A stretch of DNA of 64,000 nucleotides from CALINF01 sp039980455. Its GTDB lineage: Bacteria; Pseudomonadota; Gammaproteobacteria; Pseudomonadales; Halieaceae. The DNA lies in the NCBI GenBank assembly GCA_039980455.1, contig JBDXCG010000004.1, positions 992,001 to 1,056,000 on the forward strand. Reading direction: 5' to 3'. Positions 1-8,971 of this stretch are shown in pieces. The position numbers and the translations under genes were made by a program. The notes beneath the pieces were generated by a model, which searched no databases, was not told where the DNA came from, and saw only the letters and a program-made list of their open reading frames with translations. The stretch's first letter is position 1. Every line of letters starts with the position of its first letter.

Positions 1-2585
1 GGAAAGAGTTCGAGATGGAAGTGGTGCGCGACAAGAACGACAACTGCATTATCGTGTGCGCGATTGAAAATTTTGACGCCATGGGTGTGCATACGGGCGA
101 CTCGATCACTGTTGCACCTGCGCAAACGCTGACAGACAAGGAATACCAGATTATGCGTAACGCCTCGCTGGCGGTATTGCGCGAAATCGGGGTAGAGACG
201 GGTGGTTCCAACGTACAGTTCGGGCAGGATCCCGAGACAGGTCGGTTGGTGATCATCGAGATGAACCCGCGGGTGAGCCGTTCGTCGGCACTGGCATCCA
301 AGGCTACCGGTTTTCCAATCGCCAAGGTTGCGGCCAAATTGGCCGTAGGCTTTACGCTGGATGAGCTGCAGAACGATATCACTGGCGGTGAAACACCGGC
401 GTCTTTCGAGCCATCTATCGACTATGTAGTAACAAAGATTCCTCGCTTTGCATTTGAAAAATTCGACGCGGCAGATCCGCGTCTCACCACCCAGATGAAA
501 TCAGTGGGTGAGGTGATGGCGATTGGTCGGACATTTCAGGAGTCTGTGCAGAAAGCACTGCGCGGTCTGGAAGTTGGATCGTCTGGTTTTGAACACATGA
601 TGGATGTCGACAACCCCGACCTGCGTGACGAGCTAATTTCGGAGTTGACGAATCCCGGCCCCGATCGTATCTGGTATCTGGGCGACGCGTTCCGTGCTGG
701 TATGAGCGTTGAGGAGGTCAACAAGTACTCCGGTGTGGATCCCTGGTTCCTGGTGCAGATTCAAGACCTCATCACTACCGAAGATAACTTGAAGTCGGTT
801 GAACTTGCGGCCATCGACAAGCAGCAGATGTATGCGCTCAAGCGCAAAGGGTTCTCGGATTCGCGTCTGGGTGTGCTGCTGGCGCAGCCCGAGCAAGAGG
901 TGCGTAGGCATCGTCAGGCGATGGGTATTCGACCGGTGTATAAGCGGGTAGATACGTGTGCAGCGGAGTTTGCGTCTGCCACAGCCTACATGTATTCCAC
1001 CTACGAACAGGAATGTGAAGCCGCACCTACCAGTAAAGACAAGATTCTAGTGCTGGGAGGCGGACCCAACCGCATTGGCCAAGGTATCGAGTTTGATTAC
1101 TGCTGCGTACATGCGGCGCTGGCCATGCGTGAAGATGGTTATGAGGCCATCATGGTCAACTGTAACCCCGAGACCGTCTCTACTGACTACGATACCTCAG
1201 ACAGACTTTACTTCGAGCCTGTCACACTTGAGGACGTACTCGAGATCGTCGATCTGGAGAAGCCCAAGGGCGTGATAGTGCAGTTTGGTGGGCAGACACC
1301 ATTGAAGCTGGCGCGGGCGCTGGAGGCAGAAGGTGTGCCAATTATCGGTACCACCCCTGATGCCATTGATCGCGCCGAAGATCGCGAGCGCTTTCAGCAG
1401 ATGATTCAGCGGCTGGGCCTGAAGCAGCCGGCCAATACCACGGTGCGCAGTACCGAGGAAGCAGTAGAGGCAGCTCAAACTATTGGTTATCCGCTGGTTG
1501 TGCGGCCATCTTATGTACTGGGTGGTCGGGCGATGGAGGTTGTGTATCGCGAAGAAGACCTGCTGCGCTATATGCGTGATGCCGTTCAAGCCTCTGACGA
1601 CGCACCGGTTCTACTAGACAGCTTTCTCAGCGCTGCGATTGAGATTGATATCGATGCAGTCAGTGACGGCGAGCAGGTCGTTATCGGCGCGATTATGCAA
1701 CATATTGAGCAAGCCGGCGTGCACTCGGGTGATTCTGCATGCTCACTGCCACCGTACAGTCTCGCACCTGAAGTTCAGGACGAAATGCGAGAGCAGGTTA
1801 AGCTCATGGCGCTCGAGTTGGGGGTGCGCGGCTTGATGAATGTGCAGCTGGCGTGGCAGGACAATGAAATTTATGTGATCGAAGTGAACCCACGGGCATC
1901 CCGAACGGTGCCCTTCGTTTCGAAGTGCGTAGGCACTTCGCTGGCCAAGGTTGCAGCACGTTGCATGGCAGGTCAGTCGCTGGTTTCGCAGGGCTTTACC
2001 CGCGAGATCGTGCCACCTTACTTCAGTGTCAAAGAAGCCATCATGCCGTTCAACAAATTCCCAGGCGTGGATCCAATATTGGGGCCGGAGATGAAGTCTA
2101 CCGGTGAGGTTATGGGTACTGGCGATACGTTCGCCGATGCCTTTGCCAAAGCTCAGTTGGCCGCGGGAGATCCTGCGCCACGCTCTGGCACCGTGTTACT
2201 CAGTGTCCGCGATGTTGATAAACCCGGTGCAGTTGCAGTGGCTCGTGAGCTCTCGGCCCTTGGTTTTTCTCTGGCGGCGACACGCGGCACGGCAGATGCG
2301 CTGGAAGAAGCGGGTCTTAGCGTGAAGCGCATAAACAAGGTATTGGAAGGCCGCCCGCATATTGTGGATATGATCAAGAACGATGAAGCTGATTTCATTG
2401 TGAATACAACTGAGGGCCGCCGAGCGATTACTGATTCAGCACCTATTCGAGCCAGTGCCGAAGCCCACCGTGTGTTCTATACCACGACGCTTGCCGCGGC
2501 TGAGGCAATTTGTATGTCGTTAAGACGAGAGGGCGACAAGAAGGTCCGTCGTCTGCAGGATCTTCATGGGAGTATCGGTGCATGA
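1..2585 (+). CDS. carB: Carbamoyl-phosphate synthase large subunit, 5' truncated by window edge
   Basis: This is the C-terminal ~860 residues of the large subunit, which makes carbamoyl phosphate from glutamine-derived ammonia, bicarbonate and two ATP for pyrimidine and arginine synthesis. The frame is open to base 3 and the first codons match the family before the conserved MEVVRD segment, so roughly 215 N-terminal residues lie outside the window and the ATG at 15 is internal. Visible parts are the end of the first ATP-grasp domain (NVQF, EMNPRVSRSS), the oligomerisation region, the second ATP-grasp (GGGPNRIGQG near residue 343; EVNPRASRTVPF) and the MGS-like allosteric domain. The stop overlaps the greA start by ATGA, so the two are translationally coupled. 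Identity is certain. Confidence 0.98.
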   Translation, partial: KEFEMEVVRDKNDNCIIVCAIENFDAMGVHTGDSITVAPAQTLTDKEYQIMRNASLAVLREIGVETGGSNVQFGQDPETGRLVIIEMNPRVSRSSALASKATGFPIAKVAAKLAVGFTLDELQNDITGGETPASFEPSIDYVVTKIPRFAFEKFDAADPRLTTQMKSVGEVMAIGRTFQESVQKALRGLEVGSSGFEHMMDVDNPDLRDELISELTNPGPDRIWYLGDAFRAGMSVEEVNKYSGVDPWFLVQIQDLITTEDNLKSVELAAIDKQQMYALKRKGFSDSRLGVLLAQPEQEVRRHRQAMGIRPVYKRVDTCAAEFASATAYMYSTYEQECEAAPTSKDKILVLGGGPNRIGQGIEFDYCCVHAALAMREDGYEAIMVNCNPETVSTDYDTSDRLYFEPVTLEDVLEIVDLEKPKGVIVQFGGQTPLKLARALEAEGVPIIGTTPDAIDRAEDRERFQQMIQRLGLKQPANTTVRSTEEAVEAAQTIGYPLVVRPSYVLGGRAMEVVYREEDLLRYMRDAVQASDDAPVLLDSFLSAAIEIDIDAVSDGEQVVIGAIMQHIEQAGVHSGDSACSLPPYSLAPEVQDEMREQVKLMALELGVRGLMNVQLAWQDNEIYVIEVNPRASRTVPFVSKCVGTSLAKVAARCMAGQSLVSQGFTREIVPPYFSVKEAIMPFNKFPGVDPILGPEMKSTGEVMGTGDTFADAFAKAQLAAGDPAPRSGTVLLSVRDVDKPGAVAVARELSALGFSLAATRGTADALEEAGLSVKRINKVLEGRPHIVDMIKNDEADFIVNTTEGRRAITDSAPIRASAEAHRVFYTTTLAAAEAICMSLRREGDKKVRRLQDLHGSIGA

Positions 2586-3058
2586 ATAAGGTACCTATGA
2601 CAGTAGCGGGTGAGGCAGCTCTGCGTGCTGAACTTGATCACCTCAAGAAGGTTGATCGGCCCCGCATCGTAGAGGCTATTGCCGAGGCGCGGGAGCATGG
2701 CGATCTAAAAGAAAATGCCGAGTACCACGCTGCACGTGAGCAGCAGAGCTTTAACGAAGGAAGAGTCATGGAGATCGAGGGCAAGCTCGGTAGCGCTCAG
2801 GTTATCGACGTGACCACGATTCCTAAAACCGGCAAGGTGATTTTTGGCACTACTATCGACCTCATCAATCTAGAGACGGATGACACGGTTACCTACAAGA
2901 TAGTGGGTGAGGACGAAGCCGACGTTAAGCTCAACCTGATATCTATTGGCTCTCCGATTGCGCGCGCGTTAATCGGCAAGGAAGAGGGCGATGTGGTCGT
3001 TGTGAAAGCGCCCGGTGGTGATATCGAATACGAGATCGACCAGGTGCAACACCTGTAG
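2582..3058 (+). CDS. greA: Transcript cleavage factor GreA
   Basis: GreA stimulates cleavage of backtracked transcripts in the secondary channel of RNA polymerase. The protein is 158 residues, the usual family length. It has the N-terminal coiled-coil with acidic tip (DLKENAEYHAAREQQ) and the C-terminal FKBP-like domain (GSPIARALIGKEEGD). I chose ATG 2582 because it gives the standard length and a 4-bp ATGA overlap with carB; an upstream in-frame ATG at 2510 lies wholly inside carB. The carB-greA pair matches Pseudomonas gene order. Confidence 0.97.
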   Translation: MNKVPMTVAGEAALRAELDHLKKVDRPRIVEAIAEAREHGDLKENAEYHAAREQQSFNEGRVMEIEGKLGSAQVIDVTTIPKTGKVIFGTTIDLINLETDDTVTYKIVGEDEADVKLNLISIGSPIARALIGKEEGDVVVVKAPGGDIEYEIDQVQHL

Positions 3059-3082
3059 CCGGTCGTGGTAGCAGCCTGACAG

Positions 3083-3427
3083 TCAGTCCGGACGTTCGTG
3101 CTGAAAAAGGCGGACTTCTGCCAGTACCAACTGAGCAACCAGCTTTAGCATCAGTGCGTGGTTTTCCGCTCTTAATCCAGTTAACCCTTCATTGATCTGT
3201 AGAGCCAGGACGTCACCTTCTTCTGGTGTCAGCCGTTCTGGCAGTTCAACTTTAAAACTGTACTGCTCACTTTCGCTCAGTGCCGTATAGGTGTCGGTAA
3301 GTTGGGAGACGGCGAAGTCGATGAGTTGTTGATCAGCGCCCTTAGCTGCCAGCAACAACCTCAGTTGTCGGTCGAGGTAGGCTAGGCCCTGTGCTTGTTG
3401 TGACGGGAACTCGAGCAGTTCTCCCAT
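3083..3427 (-). CDS. Conserved hypothetical protein downstream of yhbY
   Basis: This is a 114-residue soluble protein with no signal peptide, membrane helix or motif that I recognise. It begins MGELLEFPSQQAQG and is mostly helical and rich in Leu, Glu and Gln. It lies 72 bp downstream of yhbY on the same strand and ends 24 bp from the convergent greA stop. As I recall, Pseudomonas also has a small uncharacterised gene at this position between greA and yhbY/rlmE. That conserved position and good coding character argue that it is real. I assign no function. Confidence 0.75.
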   Translation of the reverse strand: MGELLEFPSQQAQGLAYLDRQLRLLLAAKGADQQLIDFAVSQLTDTYTALSESEQYSFKVELPERLTPEEGDVLALQINEGLTGLRAENHALMLKLVAQLVLAEVRLFQHERPD

Positions 3428-3499
3428 AGCGCCATGTCTCGCATGCTGATGTAGCGTTGATCATAGCGACTGCAGAGGGCTGCGTGAAGCAGCCTCCGC

Positions 3500-3811
3500 T
3501 CAAAGCCTGCGGATGAGGTTTGAAAGGCCTGGATCGGGGTTCTTTGTGCGGCGCAACACCAAGATGACATTGCCGATGCTCTGCACCACTTCAGACCCTG
3601 TGCGCTCACACAGCTCTTCAGTAACAGCAATCCGCGCAGCCTTGTCGCCGACCGCAAGTTTGATCTTGATCAGCTCGTGATCCTTAAGTGCGCGCTCTAC
3701 TTCGCTTACCACACCATCGCTAAGCCCTTTTCCTGCGACCGTAACAACGGGTCGAAGCTTGTGGCCGATAGCCCTTAGCTGTTTGATGTCTTGTTTGCCA
3801 CTCTTGCTCAT
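3500..3811 (-). CDS. yhbY: Ribosome assembly RNA-binding protein YhbY (CRM domain)
   Basis: YhbY is a small CRM-domain RNA-binding protein associated with pre-50S ribosomal subunits. The 103-residue protein is essentially one CRM domain: a basic N-terminus (KQDIKQLRAIGHKLRPVV), the conserved GKGLSDGVV loop in place of the classical GxxG, and the helix containing HELIKIKLA. It is divergent from rlmE, another 50S maturation gene, with about 86 bp between them that must hold both promoters. Length and position match gammaproteobacterial yhbY. Confidence 0.95.
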   Translation of the reverse strand: MSKSGKQDIKQLRAIGHKLRPVVTVAGKGLSDGVVSEVERALKDHELIKIKLAVGDKAARIAVTEELCERTGSEVVQSIGNVILVLRRTKNPDPGLSNLIRRL

Positions 3812-3897
3812 GCTGATTCCGCGTTACAATGGGACCATTCCGGGGGCGCGTAGTGTACACAAGCGCGCTCCGTCCCGAAACTGAAAGCTTATATCCC

Positions 3898-4524
3898 ATG
3901 GCGAAGAAGAAATCCTCCAGTAAGGCGTGGCTCCAGGAGCATCACTCCGACATCTATGTGCAGCAGGCGCAGCGCGAAGGTTATCGCTCTCGTGCCTGTT
4001 ACAAGCTGCTGGAACTGCAAGAGCGCGACAAGCTCATACGGCCGGGTATGACGGTTCTCGATCTTGGCAGTGCGCCTGGAGGTTGGTCGCAGGTAGCTGC
4101 TGAGCTGGTGGGGCATCACGGTCGGGTTGTGGCATCGGATATTTTGCCGATGGACGGACTGGCGGGTGTGGATTTCATAAAGGGTGATTTCACCGAGGAC
4201 GCTGTGTTTGAGCAGATTTTGGCCAGCTTGGACGGCAGCCCGGTAGATGTGGTGGTGTCGGACATGGCGCCTAATATGAGTGGTATGGCTGCAGTCGATC
4301 TGCCGCGGGCGATGTATCTGGTCGAGCTGGCGCTGGATATGGCTCGCGCTGTACTGCCGGTGGGCGGGTCATTTGTGGCCAAAGTGTTCCACGGCGAAGG
4401 TTTTGATGCCCTTATGAGCGATACGCGCGCCGGGTTTGGCCGGGTGGTGACCCGCAAGCCTGCCGCATCTCGGGCGCGCTCCCGAGAAGTGTACATTGTG
4501 GCTAGAGACTTCAAAGGGGGTTGA
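3898..4524 (+). CDS. rlmE: 23S rRNA 2'-O-methyltransferase (U2552) RlmE/FtsJ
   Basis: This SAM-dependent methyltransferase modifies U2552 in the A-loop of 23S rRNA late in 50S assembly. The 208-residue protein shows the SAM-binding LDLGSAPGGWSQVA motif, the DILPMDG loop, VVSDMAPNMSG and the catalytic-lysine region FVAKVFHGEG. I start it at ATG 3898 (MAKKKSSSKAWLQEH) because this aligns with the family N-terminus; an in-frame start at 3829 would add an unconserved leader. It is a heat-shock gene paired with ftsH in E. coli, and here ftsH follows after a 202-bp gap that contains hairpins and its own -10-like box. Confidence 0.97.
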   Translation: MAKKKSSSKAWLQEHHSDIYVQQAQREGYRSRACYKLLELQERDKLIRPGMTVLDLGSAPGGWSQVAAELVGHHGRVVASDILPMDGLAGVDFIKGDFTEDAVFEQILASLDGSPVDVVVSDMAPNMSGMAAVDLPRAMYLVELALDMARAVLPVGGSFVAKVFHGEGFDALMSDTRAGFGRVVTRKPAASRARSREVYIVARDFKGG

Positions 4525-4621
4525 AAAATGGAGTGGCCGACCCAAGTGTAGTAAATTGCGGTGAGAAGTTTCCCGCGAATGAACGTATCAAGATTTTAGG
4601 GATGACCAACAGGTCCCTGCC

Positions 4622-4645
4622 GTAACCGCATTAGCTGGCGGTTAC
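4622..4645 (+). other. Inverted repeat in rlmE-ftsH spacer
   Basis: A perfect 8-bp inverted repeat, GTAACCGC and GCGGTTAC, is separated by 8 nt. No U-tract follows, so it is not a typical terminator. A second smaller hairpin (CCGCC, 5-nt loop, GGCGG; 4691-4705) sits just upstream of the ftsH ribosome-binding site. Both could affect read-through from rlmE or ftsH leader folding; that role is inferred. Confidence 0.45.
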
Positions 4646-4667
4646 CGGTGAAAATTCCAGCTATAAT
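4640..4667 (+). promoter_or_regulatory. Possible ftsH promoter
   Basis: A consensus -10 box TATAAT lies at 4662-4667, with only a poor -35 (GGTTAC at 4640, 16-bp spacing) overlapping the inverted-repeat arm. It lies 60 bp upstream of the ftsH start. I see no convincing heat-shock sigma-32 site here. Confidence 0.35.
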
Positions 4668-4726
4668 CAAGGAGTAGGAAGCTGTCACTCCCGCCATTCG
4701 GGCGGTGTCTTTGTGAGGTAGCAGCA

Positions 4727-6664
4727 GTGGATAATATGGCAAAAAATTTACTTTTATGGCTCGTGATAGCCGCAGTGTTGTTGTCGATATTCAACAACTT
4801 CAATATGCAGAGCCCAACCGAGCAGGTGGGGTACTCCGACTTTGTTCAGGAAGTCCAGAACGACCAGGTGAAGAAGGTTGTGGTCGACGGATTAACGATT
4901 AGTGGGGAGCGCTACGATGGCTCGATGTTCGAGACCATTCGTCCCATGGTTGAAGATCCCAAGCTAATGGACGACATGTTGTCGCACAAGGTAGAGGTTG
5001 AAGGCCGCAAGCCAGAGCAGCAGAGTGTGTGGACACAGCTGTTGGTCGCCAGCTTCCCGATACTGATTATTATCGCTGTCTTTATGTTCTTCATGCGCCA
5101 GATGCAAGGCGGTGGTGGCGGCCGTGGTGGCCCGATGAGCTTTGGCAAGAGCAAGGCGCGTTTGTTGGGCGAAGACCAGATAACGACGACCTTTGCCGAC
5201 GTGGCAGGTGTCGACGAAGCGAAAGAAGATGTGCAGGAGCTGGTTGAGTTCCTGCGAGACCCCAGCCGTTTTCAGAAACTGGGCGGTCGTATTCCACGCG
5301 GTGTTCTGATGGTGGGTCAGCCAGGTACTGGTAAGACATTGCTGGCCAAGGCGATAGCCGGCGAAGCGAAGGTGCCGTTCTTCTCTATCTCGGGCTCAGA
5401 TTTCGTCGAAATGTTTGTGGGTGTTGGCGCATCACGTGTCAGAGATATGTTTGAGCAGGCCAAGAAGCAATCACCGTGCATCATTTTTATCGATGAGATA
5501 GATGCAGTGGGTCGTCATCGTGGCGCTGGACTTGGCGGCGGACACGACGAACGCGAGCAAACACTGAACCAGTTGCTGGTCGAGATGGACGGCTTTGAAG
5601 GTAACGATGGCGTGATTGTCATTGCGGCAACTAACCGCCCTGACGTGCTGGATCCGGCATTGCTTCGCCCCGGTCGCTTTGACCGACAGGTGGTAGTAGG
5701 CCTTCCCGATATCCGCGGTCGCGAGCAGATCCTTAAAGTCCATATGCGCAAAGTGCCAGTGGCAGAAAACGTTGATGCGAGCAAAATCGCACGCGGAACG
5801 CCCGGCTTTTCGGGTGCAGATCTGGCGAACCTTGTAAATGAGGCGGCATTGTTTGCAGCGCGCGCCAATGTGCGCACAGTGGGAATGCAGCACTTTGAGC
5901 TGGCCAAGGACAAAATCATGATGGGCGCAGAGCGCAAATCCATGGTTATGTCTGAGGACGAGAAGCGTAATACCGCTTATCACGAGGCTGGGCACGCTAT
6001 CGTTGGACGTTTGGTTCCCGAGCACGATCCGGTTTACAAGGTGAGCATCATTCCTCGCGGTAGAGCGTTGGGTGTCACCATGTTCCTCCCCGAAGAAGAC
6101 CGGTACAGCCATAGTCGGCGTCACATTGTCAGTCAGATCTGTAGTTTGTTTGGCGGGCGAATCGCCGAAGAAATGACGCTGGGTCGTGACGGGATTACGA
6201 CGGGTGCCTCTAATGATATTCAGCGGGCCACCGAAATCGCCCGCAACATGGTAACCAAGTGGGGACTGTCGGAGAAGATGGGCCCGCTTCTGTACGATGA
6301 GGGCGGCGAGGAAGTATTTTTGGGCCGTAGTGCAGGGCAGCAGCATCAGGCAATGTCCGATGATACTGCGCGCCAAATCGATCAGGAAGTTCGCACGATT
6401 ATCGATGACTGCTATCAGTCTGCTCAGCGTATTCTCGAGGAGAATGTGGACAAGCTGCACCTAATGGCAGATGCGTTAGTGCAGTACGAAACTATCGATG
6501 CCGCTCAGATCGACGTGATTATGTCCGGGCGTGTACCTGGTCCACCTAGCGACTGGGATTCCGACAACGACGCTGGCAACAGCGACGGTGCAGGCGAAGT
6601 GAGCGCCAAGGACGATCGCCCCGACCCTGCCAGCCCTATCGGTGGACCCGCAGGCGAGCACTAA
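4727..6664 (+). CDS. ftsH: ATP-dependent membrane zinc metalloprotease FtsH
   Basis: This is a hexameric inner-membrane AAA+ protease that degrades misfolded membrane proteins and regulatory substrates such as LpxC and sigma-32 homologues. The 645 residues match the family length. Two membrane helices (about residues 5-23 and 104-124) flank the periplasmic domain. The AAA module has GQPGTGKT (about 195) and FIDEIDAVG (about 252), and the zinc site HEAGH is near 418. GTG 4727 is chosen because GAGG lies 9 bp upstream; the downstream ATG 4736 is the alternative. A proline- and aspartate-rich tail follows the protease domain. It overlaps or abuts folP. Confidence 0.98.
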   Translation: MDNMAKNLLLWLVIAAVLLSIFNNFNMQSPTEQVGYSDFVQEVQNDQVKKVVVDGLTISGERYDGSMFETIRPMVEDPKLMDDMLSHKVEVEGRKPEQQSVWTQLLVASFPILIIIAVFMFFMRQMQGGGGGRGGPMSFGKSKARLLGEDQITTTFADVAGVDEAKEDVQELVEFLRDPSRFQKLGGRIPRGVLMVGQPGTGKTLLAKAIAGEAKVPFFSISGSDFVEMFVGVGASRVRDMFEQAKKQSPCIIFIDEIDAVGRHRGAGLGGGHDEREQTLNQLLVEMDGFEGNDGVIVIAATNRPDVLDPALLRPGRFDRQVVVGLPDIRGREQILKVHMRKVPVAENVDASKIARGTPGFSGADLANLVNEAALFAARANVRTVGMQHFELAKDKIMMGAERKSMVMSEDEKRNTAYHEAGHAIVGRLVPEHDPVYKVSIIPRGRALGVTMFLPEEDRYSHSRRHIVSQICSLFGGRIAEEMTLGRDGITTGASNDIQRATEIARNMVTKWGLSEKMGPLLYDEGGEEVFLGRSAGQQHQAMSDDTARQIDQEVRTIIDDCYQSAQRILEENVDKLHLMADALVQYETIDAAQIDVIMSGRVPGPPSDWDSDNDAGNSDGAGEVSAKDDRPDPASPIGGPAGEH

Positions 6665-6695
6665 GCAGCTCGCCTTGAACACCTTGCAGCACAGC

Positions 6696-7550
6696 ATGCC
6701 GGCGCTTGATTGCGCCGGTATGCCTCTAAACCTTTCTACGCCCCAGATCATGGGGGTAATCAATACAACTCCCGACTCCTTTTCCGACGGTGGTTCTCTG
6801 TACACAGGCGATCGCCTGCAACTTGATGCAACGCTAGAGCGTGCCCAAATAATGGTGGCCGCCGGTGCTACGATTCTCGATGTAGGCGGTGAGTCGACGC
6901 GCCCGGGTGCGGAGCCCGTGCCGCTGGAAGAAGAGCTGCATCGCGTGGTGCCGGTCGTAGAGAAACTACGCAACGAGTTCGACGTGATTATCTCAGTGGA
7001 TACCAGCTCCCCCGCGGTGATGCGCGCTGCAGCAGCGGCCGGCGCGCATTTGATCAACGATGTCAGGGCGCTGCGCCGGGAAGGCGCGCTTGAAGCGGCA
7101 GCAGAGACCGGTTTGCCGGTCTGTCTGATGCATATGCAAGGCGAGCCTGAAGCCATGCAGTCTGCGCCAACATATAGAAATGTGGTTGCGGAGGTGAGTG
7201 AATTTCTCGCCGAACGTATAGCGGCTTGCGCGGGTGCAGGGATTGCGCGAGAGCGGCTTCTAATTGATCCAGGATTCGGGTTTGGTAAAACTGTGGAACA
7301 TAACCTCGAGCTGCTAGACGGGCTGGTTCAACTGCAGAAGTTGGGATTGCCTATCGTTGTGGGTCTGTCGCGCAAATCGCTAATTGGTAAGCTACTGGGC
7401 AGGCCGGTTGGAGAACGTTTACCCGCGAGCCTCGCACTGGCAGTATTGGCCGTTGAGCGCGGTGCGACAATAATTAGAACGCACGATGTCCGCGAGACGG
7501 CGGATGCTATTGCGATGGTGGCTGCGTTGCGTCAATTGGGAAAGGTATGA
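6696..7550 (+). CDS. folP: Dihydropteroate synthase
   Basis: FolP condenses p-aminobenzoate with dihydropterin pyrophosphate in folate synthesis. Visible motifs are MGVINTTPDSFSDGG, the phosphate-binding VGGESTRPGAEP, LINDVRAL and LIDPGFGFGKT; the C-terminal GLSRKSLIG and IIRTHDV segments are also present. The start is uncertain. GTG 6642 would overlap ftsH by 23 bp, ATG 6696 gives the family-like N-terminus, and ATG 6720 follows directly after a perfect CCGGCGC/GCGCCGG hairpin (6699-6718). No candidate has a strong ribosome-binding site, which suggests coupling to ftsH. The stop overlaps glmM by ATGA. Confidence 0.96.
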   Translation: MPALDCAGMPLNLSTPQIMGVINTTPDSFSDGGSLYTGDRLQLDATLERAQIMVAAGATILDVGGESTRPGAEPVPLEEELHRVVPVVEKLRNEFDVIISVDTSSPAVMRAAAAAGAHLINDVRALRREGALEAAAETGLPVCLMHMQGEPEAMQSAPTYRNVVAEVSEFLAERIAACAGAGIARERLLIDPGFGFGKTVEHNLELLDGLVQLQKLGLPIVVGLSRKSLIGKLLGRPVGERLPASLALAVLAVERGATIIRTHDVRETADAIAMVAALRQLGKV

Positions 7551-8893
7551 GTAAACGTTTTTTTGGTACAGATGGCATTCGTGGCGCGGTGGGCGAGCAC
7601 CCAATCACGCCGGACTTTATGCTGAAGTTGGGTTGGGCCGCGGGGCGTGTTTTTGCGCGCGAGGCGGGTGGCGGGCGCAGTACGGTAATCATCGGTAAGG
7701 ACACACGGGTGTCAGGCTATATGTTCGAATCTGCTCTTGAGGCAGGTTTGGTTGCAGCCGGTGTCGACGTAAAGTTGCTGGGACCAATGCCCACGCCGGC
7801 GGTCGCATTGATGACTCGTACTCAGGCGGCGGCAGCGGGTATTGTCATTAGCGCCTCTCACAACCCCTACTATGATAATGGCATCAAATTCTTCTCGGCG
7901 TCCGGTTCCAAGCTAGCCGACAGGATTGAGCACGCTATTGAGGAGGAGCTCGAGAAACAGCTGACCGTCGTCCCTTCGCAGGACATTGGTAAGGTTTTGC
8001 GGGTGGTGGATGCAGCAGGTCGTTACATCGAGTTCTGCAAGGCAACGGTACCCGAGGGCTTTAATCTGCGCGGGCTACGCATCGTAGTGGATTGTGCCAA
8101 TGGCGCGACATATCACATAGCGCCGAGTGTGCTGAGTGAGCTGGGTGCTGAGGTGATAGCGGTGGGCGCAGAGCCCGATGGATTCAACATCAATGAAGGT
8201 GTTGGCTCTACTGATCCACGCCTGCTGGCAGAGAGGGTGGTAGAGCAAGACGCTGACCTGGGTATTGCCTACGACGGCGATGGCGATCGCGTGCTATTTG
8301 TCGACAATAAGGGCGACCTCGTCGATGGCGATGAGCTGATTTACATCATTGCGATGCATCGTCTTGCCACGGGAAAGGCGGATGCGGGCGTCGTGGGCAC
8401 GTTGATGTCCAACCTTGGTCTGGAAGTGGCATTGCGCGCTCAGGGTCTGCAATTGCTGCGGGCCAAAGTGGGCGATCGCTACGTGAAGGAGCTGATGGAG
8501 ACTCAGAAATGGACTCTCGGGGGTGAATCATCGGGGCACATCATCTGTTCCGATGTGACAACCACGGGCGATGGTATCGTCGCGTCCTTGCAAGTGCTGC
8601 TGGCCCTGCGAGCGGCCGATACTGACCTGGCGGCGCTCAAGTCTGGCATGACCAAGTACCCTCAAACGATGATAAATGTGCCCGTGGCCGGCAAACCCGA
8701 CCTGTCGAAGTTTCCCGCGCTGGATAGTGCGGTTGCCAACGTTGAGCAGCAGATGGGCGATCGTGGTCGGGTGTTGCTACGTCCATCGGGCACGGAACCT
8801 CTGGTGCGCGTGATGATAGAGGGCGAAGATCCTGAAGAGGTTGCTGCGCAGTGCACCGACCTGGCAGAGCAAGTGGCGGCCATTTTGGGCTGA
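7547..8893 (+). CDS. glmM: Phosphoglucosamine mutase
   Basis: GlmM interconverts glucosamine-6-phosphate and glucosamine-1-phosphate, the precursor of UDP-GlcNAc for peptidoglycan and lipopolysaccharide. The 448-residue protein begins with the family MSKRFFGTDGIRG. It carries the phosphoserine loop SASHNPYYDNG (about 100-110), the Mg-binding DGDGDR (about 242), the sugar-binding GGESSGH and the phosphate-binding RPSGTEPLVRV near the C-terminus. It overlaps folP by 4 bp, the same ftsH-folP-glmM order as in E. coli and Pseudomonas. Confidence 0.98.
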   Translation: MSKRFFGTDGIRGAVGEHPITPDFMLKLGWAAGRVFAREAGGGRSTVIIGKDTRVSGYMFESALEAGLVAAGVDVKLLGPMPTPAVALMTRTQAAAAGIVISASHNPYYDNGIKFFSASGSKLADRIEHAIEEELEKQLTVVPSQDIGKVLRVVDAAGRYIEFCKATVPEGFNLRGLRIVVDCANGATYHIAPSVLSELGAEVIAVGAEPDGFNINEGVGSTDPRLLAERVVEQDADLGIAYDGDGDRVLFVDNKGDLVDGDELIYIIAMHRLATGKADAGVVGTLMSNLGLEVALRAQGLQLLRAKVGDRYVKELMETQKWTLGGESSGHIICSDVTTTGDGIVASLQVLLALRAADTDLAALKSGMTKYPQTMINVPVAGKPDLSKFPALDSAVANVEQQMGDRGRVLLRPSGTEPLVRVMIEGEDPEEVAAQCTDLAEQVAAILG

Positions 8894-8971
8894 CAAGCTG
8901 CCAATCTATCGTCTTGTAAGTGCAGGGGTTCTTGGTTAAGATTGCCGCCGCTTTTTTGAAGGGAGAACAGG

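Noticed and set aside
4525..4726. Sigma-32 heat-shock promoter for ftsH
   Set aside because: I found no CTTGAA and CCCCAT pair at suitable spacing; only a sigma-70-like -10 is visible.
5471..6460. Long open frame (329 codons) on the minus strand
   Set aside because: It is fully antisense to ftsH, whose frame is unambiguous, and the translation has no recognisable motif and an implausible Cys/His-rich composition.
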